A DNA stretch of 64,000 nucleotides from Jacaranda mimosifolia (GCA_018894105.1 CM032128.1:24595001-24659000), one strand, 5' to 3'; counted from the stretch's first letter, positions 44,413-56,472 are shown. Notes: a model not told the origin generated them from the sequence alone. Translations and numbers: made by a program.

Positions 44413-47400
44413 TTACAACTTATTCTGTTGCTCCATGTCAGCAATGAATTTCCTGACAGCTTCCTCAGAAGGAATATTATCCTCTGGATCTTGAGCTTCT
44501 TGAAAATCTTCAACTCTTGAAGCAGCTTTGGAGCTCATTGATTCACTCATTGATGCAGTTTCACTGGCGGAGTTATTTTCCTCAGTGTCTGAGCTATTTT
44601 CTTCAAACTGTTCCACTTGCTCTTGGACCATTTTGAAGACTTCATTCATCAAATCAGCCTTGGACATTTTTCCTTTGCGCCGACGAATTTTTTCAGAGGC
44701 TAGACCCAAAATTGACGATGCCTCCTTTTGTTGATCTTTTTCGAATTTTTCTTTGTAAACCTGGGTCATTAAGTTTACATTATCAAGAGTCTCTTTTCCT
44801 TCAATTCGCTTTGTATTTTTATCGAACTGAAGCATCTTATTCCACCATTTGCAATAATATGTTCTTTGCAAACATGGATTGTTGAACTGATTTACCCCAA
44901 CTTCTGGACACCATTTCCATATCCATGGGATACCAAATTCTGAATAAAATTGAAACGAGGCTCTATCACTATCCTCTTCCTGTAATAAGGACGGGGCATA
45001 TTTTTTCCATTCCTCAAATGAAATGATCTTTTTAATTATTATCCTACTATACGCGAAATTCATTTTTTCTTGCGTATTAGCTTCATTATGCTTGACCTCT
45101 GCAGAACCAGAGCTTATGAGTATATTCTCATAAAAAGACCTGTTCTTGTAAGAACCAGCAGGATATGAAGCCACATCCAAATACCTCTGGAACAATTTCC
45201 AGGGCTGATCTCTCCATTTGAGATCGGACTTCTCAAGAACCAAAATTGGGTCCTTGGCAGATTTCTGCTCAAAGGTGACAAGGCTATCCTCATCAACCAC
45301 GGTTTCAATATGAGCAGCCACATTAACATAAGAAGGTCTTTTATTAGATCCTTCGGCTTGGGATTGGGTTTGGCTGGATGAAGAGCCAGAAGATTTATTT
45401 TCTTCTGCTACTTTAGTTTGCTGGAATTTCATGAATTCGGCTAGCAAATTTGGGTCTGTGAACATTGGATCACAAAAATATTGGGGAAATTGGGTGGCTT
45501 GACCAAAAGAACGGTCAGAAGAAGCTTCTATTAGCTTCATTTTGCCATGTTGTATTAATGGCGGCTTAGGAACATTAACATTTCTGCCTCTTCCTCTATT
45601 GGAAGAACCACGCCATCCTCCTCTATTGGAGAAAGGGGAATATCCAGCTTCCATTAGCCCTGCAAGAATTCTCTTGTTTAAGAAGTCAGGGAGATAATTC
45701 TCATTCCCTTTCTTATAAACAATTTTAAAATCAAAAGGGGCTAAATAAGATTGCCACCTCGCAAACATTTGCTTTGAAACATTATGTTTAAAATCTTTAT
45801 TAAACATGAATTGTGCAGCTTGACAATCAGTTTTTATAATAAAAAATTGATTATACAAGTCATCTTGAAATTTAAGAACACATTTTACTATAGCAAAAAT
45901 TTCTTTGACTACAGTAGCATAATTAAACTGGCTTGAATTCCATTTACCAGAATAAAATCTAACAAGAATTTCCTGTTTATTACTAGGATTTACTTGTTTT
46001 AAAATACCACCAAAACCAATATCAGATGCATCAGTTTCAATGATTTTTTCCCAATTAGGATTAGATAACATAAGGCAAGGCAATTCTTTAACCCTATTCT
46101 TAATCCTAATTACAGATTGTGTGTGCTCATCATTCCAAGGCTTAGGCAATTTCTTAAGCCTATCATGTAAGCATGCAGTATCATTAGCAAGATTTTTATA
46201 ATAAGGAGAAATGTAATTAAGACTCCCTAAAAACCTTTGCAATTGTGTTTTATTCACATAGAATGCAGTGCAGGACCAAGCAGACTTGGTAGGTCTAATT
46301 AACCCTTTATGCAATAAAGACTCTATTTCTTTTTTGCAATAAACCAAAGTTTCACTATTCATTTGACACGGCCTAGCCTTAGTAGGGATACTACCATCAA
46401 ATGAATCATCATAAGACAAATCAACAATATGCTTCTTTCTATTCCAAAAAGCATTTGGATGATCATTGCAAACAGAAACAATTAAACCTGTTTCAATTAA
46501 AGCAATTTTTTCCTTTAATTTAGGATTTTGCAATTGTTCATCTATATTAAGACTAACAATTTCTTCCTTAAGAAAATTAATTTGATTATTTTTATTAACA
46601 ATAAAATCCTGAAGTTGATTCAGCATTCTGGAAAACGGTTCAGTTATAAACTGAAAAGTTAAATCTTTACCATTAAAGACTCCAGAAAAACCTTTTTCAT
46701 TAACCAATTTTAAAGGAAATATTTTCTTTAAAAAAGGTGTACCCAAAATTATTTGATTAGAAATATTTTTAACCAAAAGAAAACTCATTGGAATGCAACA
46801 TTTATTTTTGCAAATAAAAGCATTGGGGAGTTTAAAACTTATATCTAGTTTTTCTCCATTAGCAGAACGAAGGACATGAGAAGTTTTCTCAAAATACCTA
46901 GTAGGTATTAAACCTTCCTGAATGCAATTTAAATCTGCACCACTGTCTACTAGTGCAGTAAATTCTTTTGAAAAGCTACTTCCAATTAAAAGCTTTATTT
47001 TAATTAACCATTTCTGAGAAGTAACTACCTCTAATTTAGATAAAAAATCATCAGACAAATTATTAAACTGAAAATTATCAGGCACATCAAACATATCATT
47101 CAGTTTGAACAGAGATAAATTAGGCTTATTGGGGGAATTGGGGACAGGGAAAACAGGTAGAGAAGCAGGCAAAGAGGAAGGCACTATTTGCTTTCCTTGA
47201 GCAATCTCTATTTTCCTAATTCTATCCTCAAGAAATCTATTATTTCTTTTCAATTCATTAATCTCATTTTTAAGATTAATAACCTCTTTATTAAGGTCAA
47301 CAATAGTAGTAGGTGAGCTATGCTTATTCCTACTTTCTAGCATTTTGTACACCTCTGTCATTGAGTATGGTTCATTATTACCACCTATCCTATTTTCATT

Positions 47401-49545
47401 AATAGAATTAGATGTACTAGGTTCATCACCTATGCTATCAATGATTTTAGATCTAAGAATTGGATCCTTAATCATTTTTAACAATTCAAAAGCGCTATTA
47501 TCAGAAATAACATTAATAACACCTTCATTGAATTGTGCCATAATATGATTGACATTCATATCAGATTCAGAACTACTATTTGCAGAATCAGAATCAGTAG
47601 AATTAACAGTTCCATCACAATCAGATTTCATGCAATTCAAAGCATTATTTAAATCAGAGAATGCATGATCAGAATTATCTTCTTCATCAGAAGATTCAAG
47701 CATCAATTTGCACAAAACATCCTTGATATTATCATCAATATCTAAGCTTCTAATTTTTTCTCTCATTTTACAATTATCAGCATAATGTCCTATTTTACCA
47801 CATTTCCAACAGGCACCATGCTTTCTAAATTTTCTAAACATTTTTCTTTTATCAGAATCATGTTTATCTTTTCTCAATTTTTTCTTTTCCAATTTTTGAG
47901 AAGACCTAGCCCTATGTGACCTATGTCTACTCTTTTTATCAGGTTTGGATTTACCTTGTGGTTTATTATCAATTAGTTTAGGATTCTCCATCCCAAACTG
48001 ACCACAGAATTGACCTAACTGTTGTTTTTCAGCTAAGTTATTCTTTTTTATTTGTTGGTTCAGTTTTATCTCATTGCATAAACCTAAACCTTCTTGGATG
48101 CAAGTTGCAATTAACTTACCATAAGTGCATTTGTCATAGTCTATACTAGACTCATTCTGCCTAAGAGTTTTTCTAACCCTTTCCGCAAATAACGAAGGCA
48201 GACCATCTATAAATTTAGATTTCCAGTGGGTACTATTAACCTCTGGGAGTTCCATTACTCTAGACATAAAAGTATCCTTGTACCACCTAAATGAAGTGAG
48301 ACTTTGACACTTTAAACCATTTAACAGGGTCCTAATATACTCATTATTATTAGTCCACCTGCCAGTAAAATGCTCAATAATAGTAACAATTAAAGTATAC
48401 ACAGCATTTTGATTATCTGTGTTAGATGATCCTTCCTGTTCTAATTTAACAGCTCCTAGGATTTCATCTTTACAAGCACGGGTTAAATAATTATCCCACC
48501 AGCCTTTGATTTGACCAGTGAACCCAGCCACAATCATTTGGGCTACACTTCTGTCATCATTGCCATTATTCTTACAAATAGTAGAATACATAAGCATGCG
48601 ATGAACAAGATTGTAAATATGACGTTCAGCAAAACCATCTAAATTCCATTCATAGATATGTTTGCCAGAAAACGAATTATTGGTAATTAGATCCTGTTCC
48701 TCATGCAAAACATCAATTGGGGAGGGACGAGGATAATAATAAGTCCTTAGCGTAGGCCTATCAGCATACCTAAGTTTATTAACTTCTTCATTAACCTGTT
48801 TAATATATGAACTATCATCTAGGTTATCATCAATTACCGAAATATTTAAATCAGAAAACTTTTTATTAATAAGTTTTTCTAATTCAGATAAATTCCTGAG
48901 TTTGAAATCATGGATCTCAGGGGGAGGTTGAATTGTTGGCATTGAAATAATTTCAGTTACCGGGGTGATAGAAACAGATTTTTCCAAAATCATTTTCTTC
49001 ATCTGATTAACCTGTTCTTCTAAATCACCTATCAATTTATTGGTTTTATTAACCTGGTTTAAAATTAAATTGAGCCTATTATCAAGCCCATACATACTCT
49101 CACCTAGCACATTAAGGTAAAGAGCAGCATAATTACCTTGTTTTACCAAGTTATTAAGATGACCAATTGTGACATTAAACTGACCACCTTCCAACAATTT
49201 ATTGAAAGCAGTAAAAGGAATTTCCTTAGATCCTTCAACATGAAACGCGTCCTGGGGAGGGAAAATACATTTTTCTTTCCTACCAGAATCAAACACATAA
49301 GTTCTTTCCAGAACTGCAATATATGGTTCCACATAAGTTACCACAAACCATGCAACAAAAGGCACTAATTGATTCTTTTCAGAAACGAATTTATAAAACT
49401 CTTCCTGAAAACCATTTTGTTGTTCTTTGGTAAAGCTTTCAAAAAACCATTTTCTAAAAACTTCCCATCTTTCTTTAAGAAACTCAGTTTTTATTAACTG
49501 ACGAGCATTTGAACCTTTTGAAAAATCTATTTTTTCTTGATTCAT
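44413..49545 (-). pseudogene. Fused CP-protease-(RT deleted)-RNase H plus third-ORF frame (1710 codons), unit B
   Basis: The frame is open throughout but defective. Residues 1 to about 1098 match unit A (CCHC knuckle 579-592, protease D867). The RT segment equivalent to unit A residues 1099-1284, including YIDD, is missing; CTAFYVNK passes directly to TQLQRFLG. RNase H follows with its catalytic D near 1172. One extra base in a T run near 45676 shifts the reading past the polyprotein stop, so translation continues into the third ORF from about residue 1298. That part lacks 85 residues of the Trp-rich core; the deletion joins two copies of CCATTCCTCAA. Without RT the product cannot reverse-transcribe. 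Amino-acid differences from unit A elsewhere are few and mostly lie in the 3' half. Confidence 0.92.
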
Positions 49546-49557
49546 TTAAAACAATTT

Positions 49558-50715
49558 TTAAACGCGAGTATTTCTCACAGAAAAGTCCATTTCAGACTCA
49601 GTAAGTTCAACAGACTCATCGCTATTATTACGAGGAATACCATGAACAATGTTATTAGGAGAAATTTTTAATTTTTCAAATCTAGTTTCCAGATTATTAT
49701 CTGACCTAGATTCATTAACTCTAGATGTAGACGCTCTAGTTATATTAGGCGATTCTACAACATAATCAATTGGATCAAACACAGAAAAAGAAGATCGATT
49801 GGATCTTGACACATTGTGTGCAGTGTGTGCAGTGCGATCAATTGGTTTGAATTGAATAGAAACATCACCATCGGGCGTTTGAACTATTCTATCAATATCA
49901 GTCTGAATAACAGGCTGAACTGGAACAACATTTTCCATTAACCAATTATTAGGAAACTGAATTTCATTCCATTTAATTGGTTTCCTAGTTGTAATCTGAG
50001 ACTTATTAAAATTAGATTCAATTAGAATAGTCTCATTTTTATCCAAATTCATAACCTTACACATTGGATTTAATGTAAAGCAAGGTTTAAAATAAACACG
50101 GTAACAAACACACATTACATCAGTACCGGGCATATAATTAAATCCATGCAACTTAACATTTAAAGTTAAAGCATGTAAGATATTTTCATCCATAATTGAA
50201 AGTGCAAGATTAGGATAAACATTAAAATAGACTGGACCATGGGCCAAACTAGATTGAATAACACCCATGATTGATTTTTTCCAGTCAAGATTACGCGCAT
50301 CGCGTAACACAGCAATAAAACTCTCTGGTAAATTGTCCAGAGTCAAGGGCTTAAAAGCAACTTGAATTAAACCGATATGCAAGAATTTAAACTCAGATCT
50401 ATATCTTTCAATATCAGATCTGTGCAATAATTGTAAAGACATATCATCTTTATGAATAGGAATAATTTCCTCAGTTGTTTTAACAACTTGTTTAAAACTT
50501 ATTTTTTCAAAAGTTCCGAATTGATAAATTACCTTCGGATCCACTTTTGGAATGGTCCATTTATTTAATAAGTCCAAATTTTTTGGAAGATCTATTTCCT
50601 CCAGCTGTGAATTTTTAATTAAAGAGGATTTCCCTTTAAAAAAACTCATTTTAGGAAATAGTGTTAAATAAACAGTCAAAAGATGTTCTTCACAAAACCA
50701 TGGCTCCGATACCAT
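49558..50715 (-). CDS. Pararetrovirus movement protein (385 aa), unit B
   Basis: Same protein as in unit A with no amino-acid change. At least three silent or leader-proximal base differences exist, including the third base of codon 3, which lies in the primer-binding site. The start is ATG 50715. Fully open. With the defective downstream frame, this is the only viral protein unit B could make intact. Confidence 0.9.
   Translation of the reverse strand: MVSEPWFCEEHLLTVYLTLFPKMSFFKGKSSLIKNSQLEEIDLPKNLDLLNKWTIPKVDPKVIYQFGTFEKISFKQVVKTTEEIIPIHKDDMSLQLLHRSDIERYRSEFKFLHIGLIQVAFKPLTLDNLPESFIAVLRDARNLDWKKSIMGVIQSSLAHGPVYFNVYPNLALSIMDENILHALTLNVKLHGFNYMPGTDVMCVCYRVYFKPCFTLNPMCKVMNLDKNETILIESNFNKSQITTRKPIKWNEIQFPNNWLMENVVPVQPVIQTDIDRIVQTPDGDVSIQFKPIDRTAHTAHNVSRSNRSSFSVFDPIDYVVESPNITRASTSRVNESRSDNNLETRFEKLKISPNNIVHGIPRNNSDESVELTESEMDFSVRNTRV
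50701..50714 (-). promoter_or_regulatory. Primer-binding site with one mismatch, unit B
   Basis: The minus strand reads TGGTATCGGAGCCA, one A-to-G change from the tRNA-Met complement seen in unit A. It still encodes serine in the overlapping movement-protein frame. Confidence 0.85.
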
Positions 50716-51217
50716 TTTTGGGGCGGGATCTTATGAGGCAAGAATAATCATTCGAAATACGGGCATAGATCAAAACCTTAAGTGTTCACGGATCTTTGAC
50801 AACACGAAATAAACCGCCAAATCGGGAGAACTTTACCCAAGACTTTAACACAACTGACATAGATCTGTTCCGTCCAAAGCCCACAAACGCCTACCCCGGC
50901 TAACAAGGGCATACAAGGGACAACAGAGCTACTCAGTGGTCAAGGTACTTAGAACCCGAAAGGGGAGAGATCCGGATAACAGCATCAGGGTAATGATTTA
51001 TAAACGTAAATCGAAATCAAATGCCTACATCACAGTCCAAACTACTTGATTAACCATGATTTAAACAAACAACATCTTTATCATGTCTATTTAACACTGA
51101 ACCCCTTAGCCTTGCATTAGGCTAGGGACAACCTTAATTAAAATAAAAAAAAGGAAGAGGAATTACCTCTTCGGGCACCTCACAGACACCACGAACCGGA
51201 CACCACGAACTGAAGAA
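50716..51217 (-). repeat. Pararetrovirus terminal repeat R4 (5' end of unit B)
   Basis: Begins on the minus strand at TTCTTCAGTTCG, the same start as R2, and is followed on the other side by host sequence. No promoter-like region (the TATA-bearing part) precedes it, so unit B has a leader-like repeat but no viral promoter of its own upstream. Confidence 0.92.
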
Positions 51218-52330
51218 AAACAGCTAAAAAGCAGGACATAATCGACTTCACTTCCAAAGGCGCCAATCACTTGCTTTGTGGTTCATTTGAACAAATTTAG
51301 CAGTTCTCTTTGAATTCTTCGTTTGTGATTGCTATGGTATGCTTTCACGTCTTGCTAGTTTATGTATTCGCTACTACTTCATGTCTTGTGCATGTATGTC
51401 ATGCAAAATAATTTGTTGCTCTTCAACTTGACTCATAGGGATGGCAATTTCCAACCCAACAGGAGTTTGATACGAAAATTTTATATTTGGGTTAACTTAT
51501 TTTGGATTCGAGTTCAACAAGGTCGACACGAATAAGAACTTGAAGAAAATGGGTTGGGTTGGGTTGGGTTGAATTTCAGGTTACACGAACAACCTGAAAT
51601 TTGATTGTGGGTCATACGACAACTTGAACTCACCTAAACTAATACAACCCAATACAAATTAAACAAATAAAATTTAAATTTTTTTAGGAGTAAAAATATA
51701 AAATAACAACATAATGCTTGAAATTTTGAACTTTGGCAATTTTCGATCTTATTTATTTTCACAAACATATAAGATGGATTATTACAATTTTAAATTACTT
51801 CTAATGGTTATTTTTGTATTCAAGTGGACATGAAAATTGTACTGCAAAAAGTTAACAAAACACTACTTTAACTAATGAATTGTCCTAAAAGTTTTTCTTA
51901 GGCATTATACAACACAAGATTTTGCATATATAAATAGATATGAATTCTTTATGTTGAGAGGTTATAAAAATTTCAAAAGACTTAAGCAAGTTTTTATAAT
52001 AAATTATGTGTATAATTAGAATATTTGTTTACTTATTTGCTTGATGATATATTTTTATTGATTTATGTGTTACTTAATTGAATCAATATAAAGTTAAAAA
52101 ATAAAGGCTTTAATTTTAAAAATTAAAAGAGACAATTTAATCGATGTAAAATATTCAAAAATTAAAAAGAGTGGGTAAGTAAAGCTTGAAAAAGTATGAT
52201 AATTTTAAAAATAAGATGCGTTGTATGATTTCAATATTTCCATGATGCCGATAGATACTAGAAAATGAAAGGGAAAGAAGTCCTAAAAATCAATATATTA
52301 TTTGGTTCAATTAAAATTATTTTAGAAAGT
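51218..52330. other. Host spacer with a possible small hAT-type relic
   Basis: At 51438-51650 the sequence GGGATGGCAA, a (GGGTT)4 run (51549-51570), and ACCTGAA/TTCAGGT palindromes resemble the edge of a non-autonomous hAT-type element. No opposite end was found. The rest is AT-rich and unassigned. Confidence 0.35.
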
Positions 52331-52612
52331 TGCTATTATGAAGTTATAACGAGAACTCTTTACTCCTATTTTAATTTATTAATAATTAGAAATAGATAAA
52401 ATTAAAAAATTAAAAATACCAAAAAAAAATTTTAAAATAAAAAAATATTCAAAATAATTATTATGAAAATTGCTATTATGAAGTTATAATGAGAACTCTT
52501 TAGTCCTATTTTAATTTATTAATAATTAAAAATAGATAAAATTAAAAAAATAAGAATACCGAAAAAATTAAAAACAAAATAAATATTCAAAATAATTATT
52601 TTAACTCTCATC
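52331..52612. repeat. 140-bp tandem duplication
   Basis: Two units start with TGCTATTATGAAGTTATAA at 52331 and 52471. Both contain GAGAACTCTTTA and CCTATTTTAATTTATTAATA and end in ATTCAAAATAATTATT. Only a few differences. Confidence 0.88.
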
Positions 52613-52904
52613 ATCATGTTTGAGTTAATTTTTTTTAATTTGAATTTCATTCAATTTAATTGCAATATAAATATTTAAATTGTTTTGATATTTTTCCCTC
52701 CATATGCCAATTTCATTCTATTTTGATTTTAAAAAAAACTTCTAATTCTTATTGAAACATAAAAATGATATTAAAAATTATTTATAATTATTAATCAAAT
52801 ATCATGTAATTAAAAAATAAATCTCCGATTTTTGAATAGTATATGAAATTGGAACCCAAAACCTATAGTTCAACCAATATTTCGTAGTGAATGTATGTCC
52901 TTTG

Positions 52905-53325
52905 TTTAAGAATTGAGCTTGATATTAATTTAAAATTTTGGTTAATTAGGCGTTAGCAACTTCTTTTTCATTAATTGGGTTCACCAATTTTTTAGTAAAT
53001 TGATTCATTTGTTTACGTTTGACATTAAAAAAAATCGATTAAATGGGTTTCTCTGATTTATTTTAAGTATTGAGCTTCACCAAATTTTTTAGTGAATTCA
53101 TTAATTGGCTTTATTTAAGAATTGAATGTCATCAAAATTTTAATAAATTGGTGAATTGGGCTTTACATTAATTTAATTAGTTAATTGGGCTTCTTGGATT
53201 TTTAGTCAAGAATTGTTTTTCTCCAAATTTTGTAGTAAATTGATGAATTAGACTTCAATTAAGAATTGAACTTTACCAATGTTTTAATGAATTGACGAAT
53301 TGGGCATTGTTTAACAATTGTTCAG
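52905..53325. repeat. Degenerate minisatellite, units of about 48-58 bp
   Basis: Repeated wording AAGAATTGAGCTTCACCAA, TTTTTAGTGAATTGATGAA and TTGGGCTT. The clearest units start near 53069, 53117, 53209 and 53260. No coding sense. Confidence 0.7.
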
Positions 53326-54640
53326 TTTCTTAATTTAAAAAAGGGAGAATTGCAAATAACCCCCATGATAACTCAAATAGGCAAAAAAATTTCTTATTAA
53401 AAAAAATATATACAAAAATGCTCCTTATGTTTTCTAAAATCATGCAAAAAAAAAAAAACCCTTCAAGACAAGGAGTAAGTTGCATGCACCTATATTGCAA
53501 GTGTTTAAGGTTTTTTATGTACAAAATGACCATAATGCCCTCAACTACATCAACCATTGAATTAGCAAGTTATTGCTCAGATACTCTTTTTCACATTGGG
53601 TATTGGTATTTGTATTAATTAAGTTTTTAATGGGCTTTGACCCACTTAGGTTTGGAGTGCGCATCGTAATGGACTTAATATATTAAGCTCAATAGCTCTT
53701 TTCTTATTTGATTATTTAATTGAGCTTTTTATTTGCTTTTTACTTTTCTAAAATGAGATTAGGTCATATATAATAAAACAAGATTATGTTATATGTAATA
53801 AATTTACAGCAGCTCAACTCGTCCTCTTGTCTACCCATGCCAGCTCCTATTGGCCTGCCTCTGGTGGGTATACGTAAAAATTTCTTCCACCGCCTAGGGG
53901 CTTTACAACTCCCGAGCCTACATACAAAACAAGAATCAACATAAGTGTATTATATACACATTACTAAACTATAATAAATATAAGTAAAAGATTCGGCAGA
54001 GTCTCTATTGAATCGGTCTTTACCTAAAAAAGTAGGAGCGCAACACCAAATGAACAATGTCACATTATCATTTGGAAAGGGCACCAACCCTTTCCCTCAA
54101 ACCAAATAAATGAATGACAAATGGGAAGAGCGCCAACCCTTCCCCATCAACCATATCATACAAACATTATAACATAAGTCAATGTAACAAACATTTCGAA
54201 AGTAGACTAAGTTTACCAAAGACTAAAATTTAAGAAACTTAAATGCTTGACACGTGTCCCAATGGATATACTTCCTTTGGTGTGGAACGATTCATGTGTC
54301 TCATAAGCCCCATTCTTCTTGGCCTACGGACTTTTTTTCTGAAATCTTAGAATTCCACTGTCGGCATAGGGCATCTGAAGTGTCCTCACCAATCCACTCC
54401 GGTCCATTGTCTGTCTTTTGGACGTGGCCTTACATGTTACTTAGCTAGTGACTCCCTTTAGTGTTGAAGGCCCTCTGCATATGGCCTTTATATTAGGGTA
54501 CCAAGTGACATATCTATGTGAAATAAAAGAAAATAAATTAGTGTACTTACAAACACACACATACTTAAATTGTAAAAGTAAATATATTAATAACATTCAT
54601 ATTGTTAACCCTTTGATGATTTACATTGTTTTGATTATGA
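53326..54640. other. Unassigned repeat-like sequence
   Basis: The part at 53340-53480 (AATTGCAAATAACCCCCATG and homopurine runs) is worded like the ends of small Mutator-like MITEs. 53815-54480 is less AT-rich and looks like retroelement non-coding DNA, with CCTAGGGGCTTTACAACTCC near 53894 and a repeated CGCCAACCCTT / CACCAACCCTTT pair near 54081 and 54131. No gene or definite element boundary seen. Confidence 0.3.
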
Positions 54641-55860
54641 CAAAATTACATTCCTAAAATTATGTGCTGAAAGCATGCAATCAAATTATGAATATCTTTT
54701 CATATTATCTGCTGGAATCTGTCTATGCACTGGAATTTACTTTCCATAATTAAAAAAATTCTTGAAGATTCTAGCTTGATTCACATCTCTATAACTTAGG
54801 AAAGAAATTATATCATACTATTATCATTGATATATCCGCAATTTATGGAACTAATGCTTGTTTACTCAAATATTTTGTTTCCTTATTTAATTTCAATGGA
54901 CACTTACCTAAATAAGAATTTATAGCTATTGGACATAAGCATATAAATATGAAAATATGCAACATTTTTATAAAAGAATCACTTATTCAGGAAAAGATCT
55001 CTATTAAGTGTTTTGAGGAGTTGTGTGATACTCTCACTCATGTTTTGTGCTTAAGTGTAGCGAATTCCTTACTCTACGTACGTTTTCGAGAGACCTTGGG
55101 GTGAAGAAGCTCAAGGGGACCTTACCTTCAATGGACCTTGGGGAGATGAGGACAAGGCAATTTACGTCTCAAAGGACCTAGTAGTAAAGAGGAACGGGAG
55201 TCGTACCTGCTCTCGAGTGACCTTGAAGAGAACAAATTGGTGCTTGGTCACTCTAAGGACCTCTAGGTGAAGAAACCAGTAGGGTGGTACTATCTGGAAT
55301 CTTCTACAGTGTTCTGGGTTCTTGTCTGGAAGGAGAGTTTAGAGCTTGCCGCACGAAGTGGCAGCCACTCAAGCATCAGTCCACAAAGCTTGTGCAAATG
55401 AGTCTAGCAGAAGTTTCCCAAGGCCTGTTCACAAAGCAACTGGTTTCGGAGTGCTCTGGAATCTGCCTTATCCCGACTGGGATTTCAGTTTAGCTCTTTG
55501 CAAAGAGCTAGTTTTCATCGTACTAGGGTGTTTCTGTTTCTTGACTTTCATTCTATCAAATTACTTTTTTAACTGTTAAACATTCTTATATTTTTAATTG
55601 ATTTGACAGGTTCAAAATCCTAAGTGAAAATTTAGGTAGAGGAGTAGGCTTTCCAAACCTCTATAAATACCAGTGTCATTTTACTTCTGTTTTATTACTT
55701 TATTTATCATTGGTATGGCTAGTAGTTTAACTGATACTTATAAATTCCAATCAGTAACTAAAACTATTTTCTGCAAAAGAATTAAATTATTTTGAAAGGC
55801 CAAAAAGTATTTTGAGTTATAAACTTCTATTGCATTAAAATCCTTAGGCCTAATTCACCC
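54640..55860 (+). repeat. Dispersed LTR-like repeat, copy 2
   Basis: Inverted partner of 25650-26900. It contains several ACCTTGGGG / GGACCT units (55090-55260), a TATAAATA box near 55662 as LTRs often have, and ends close to TAGGCCTAATTCACCC...TCTTAGGC near 55848-55872. That last wording is common next to plant retrotransposon LTR ends. I infer a solo or truncated LTR. The family is not fixed. Confidence 0.6.
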
Positions 55861-55879
55861 TTCTCTTAGGCTTACAATC

Positions 55880-56454
55880 ACTCACACTTATATTCCACTC
55901 CCTAAACATCAAATCTCGAAGGACTTGGGGGATATTCAACCAAGTCTCATGGGACTCCTGTACTTTAATCTTGATCATCCTCATCAAGAATTTGGAAGCA
56001 TTCAGTGATGGCATATACCTATATAAAATTCGTAATATTAATATTTAATTATTAAAACAACGATAAAACAACATTATAGATAATCATTCTAACTCACTAG
56101 TAACGTCAGTTGGGACACAAATATACCCTGCTAGAATTATGGGATGAGGGCTTCAATCCCCTCTCAACTAAAGTTTGGCCTAATGAGGAATCACTTGCTG
56201 ATGCTGCTGTGGATGGGTGGAGTGGAGCATCAACAAGTGGTTGAGAACCATGTGTAATGGTGGATGGTGATAGAGTGCCTGCAGGTGATGTGGATGGTGG
56301 CAGGGACATGTCCTCCTATTGTGAGGGTGGGCGTGGGACATGGTTTGTGGATGACCTCATAGCAACTAAGGAGGTCATTGGGTGATTGTGATGAAGAGGA
56401 CGAGGAAGAATGAGTAGTGTGGAGATGTGTGGGAGGAAGGCGTGGAGTAAGCAT
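55880..56454 (-). pseudogene. CACTA Ptta/En/Spm-type ORF fragment
   Basis: Minus-strand frames give a Ser/Pro/His-rich N-terminal stretch (56454-56106). Near 55980-55890 a segment of the kind KFLMRMIKIK...TWLNIPQVLRDLMFREW resembles the start of the Ptta/En/Spm plant transposase region. It is in pieces with stops between. It lies just outside the left end of the CACTA copy at 56473. Confidence 0.5.
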
Positions 56455-56472
56455 AAACTAATGACCAACCAA

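Larger units (their letters stand above)
43574..51217 (-). mobile_element. Endogenous pararetrovirus, unit B (internally deleted), head-to-tail with unit A
   Basis: 7644 bp with the same order as unit A and near-identical sequence. Relative to unit A it lacks 558 bp of the RT region and 255 bp of the third ORF, and has 1 extra base at the polyprotein/third-ORF boundary. These account for the whole length difference between the two coding regions. Its terminal repeats (43574-44077 and 50716-51217) share CCTCACAGACACC and AACACTGAACCCC, unlike those of unit A. It abuts unit A with no host DNA between. The host junction at 51218 is abrupt. Confidence 0.9.

Noticed and set aside
35120..51217. Pair as ordinary LTR retrotransposons
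   Set aside because: There is a caulimovirid 30K movement protein, no integrase, no TG...CA ends and no visible target duplication. The LTR-like geometry is reported as a finding instead.
35110..51230. Target-site duplication around the pararetrovirus block
   Set aside because: The left flank ends ...CGAAATAAAT and the right flank begins AAACAGC...; only short A/T matches are shared, which is not convincing.
51549..51570. (GGGTT)n run as an interstitial telomere repeat
   Set aside because: The plant telomere unit is TTTAGGG; only four GGGTT units occur, and they fit the edge wording of small hAT-type elements.
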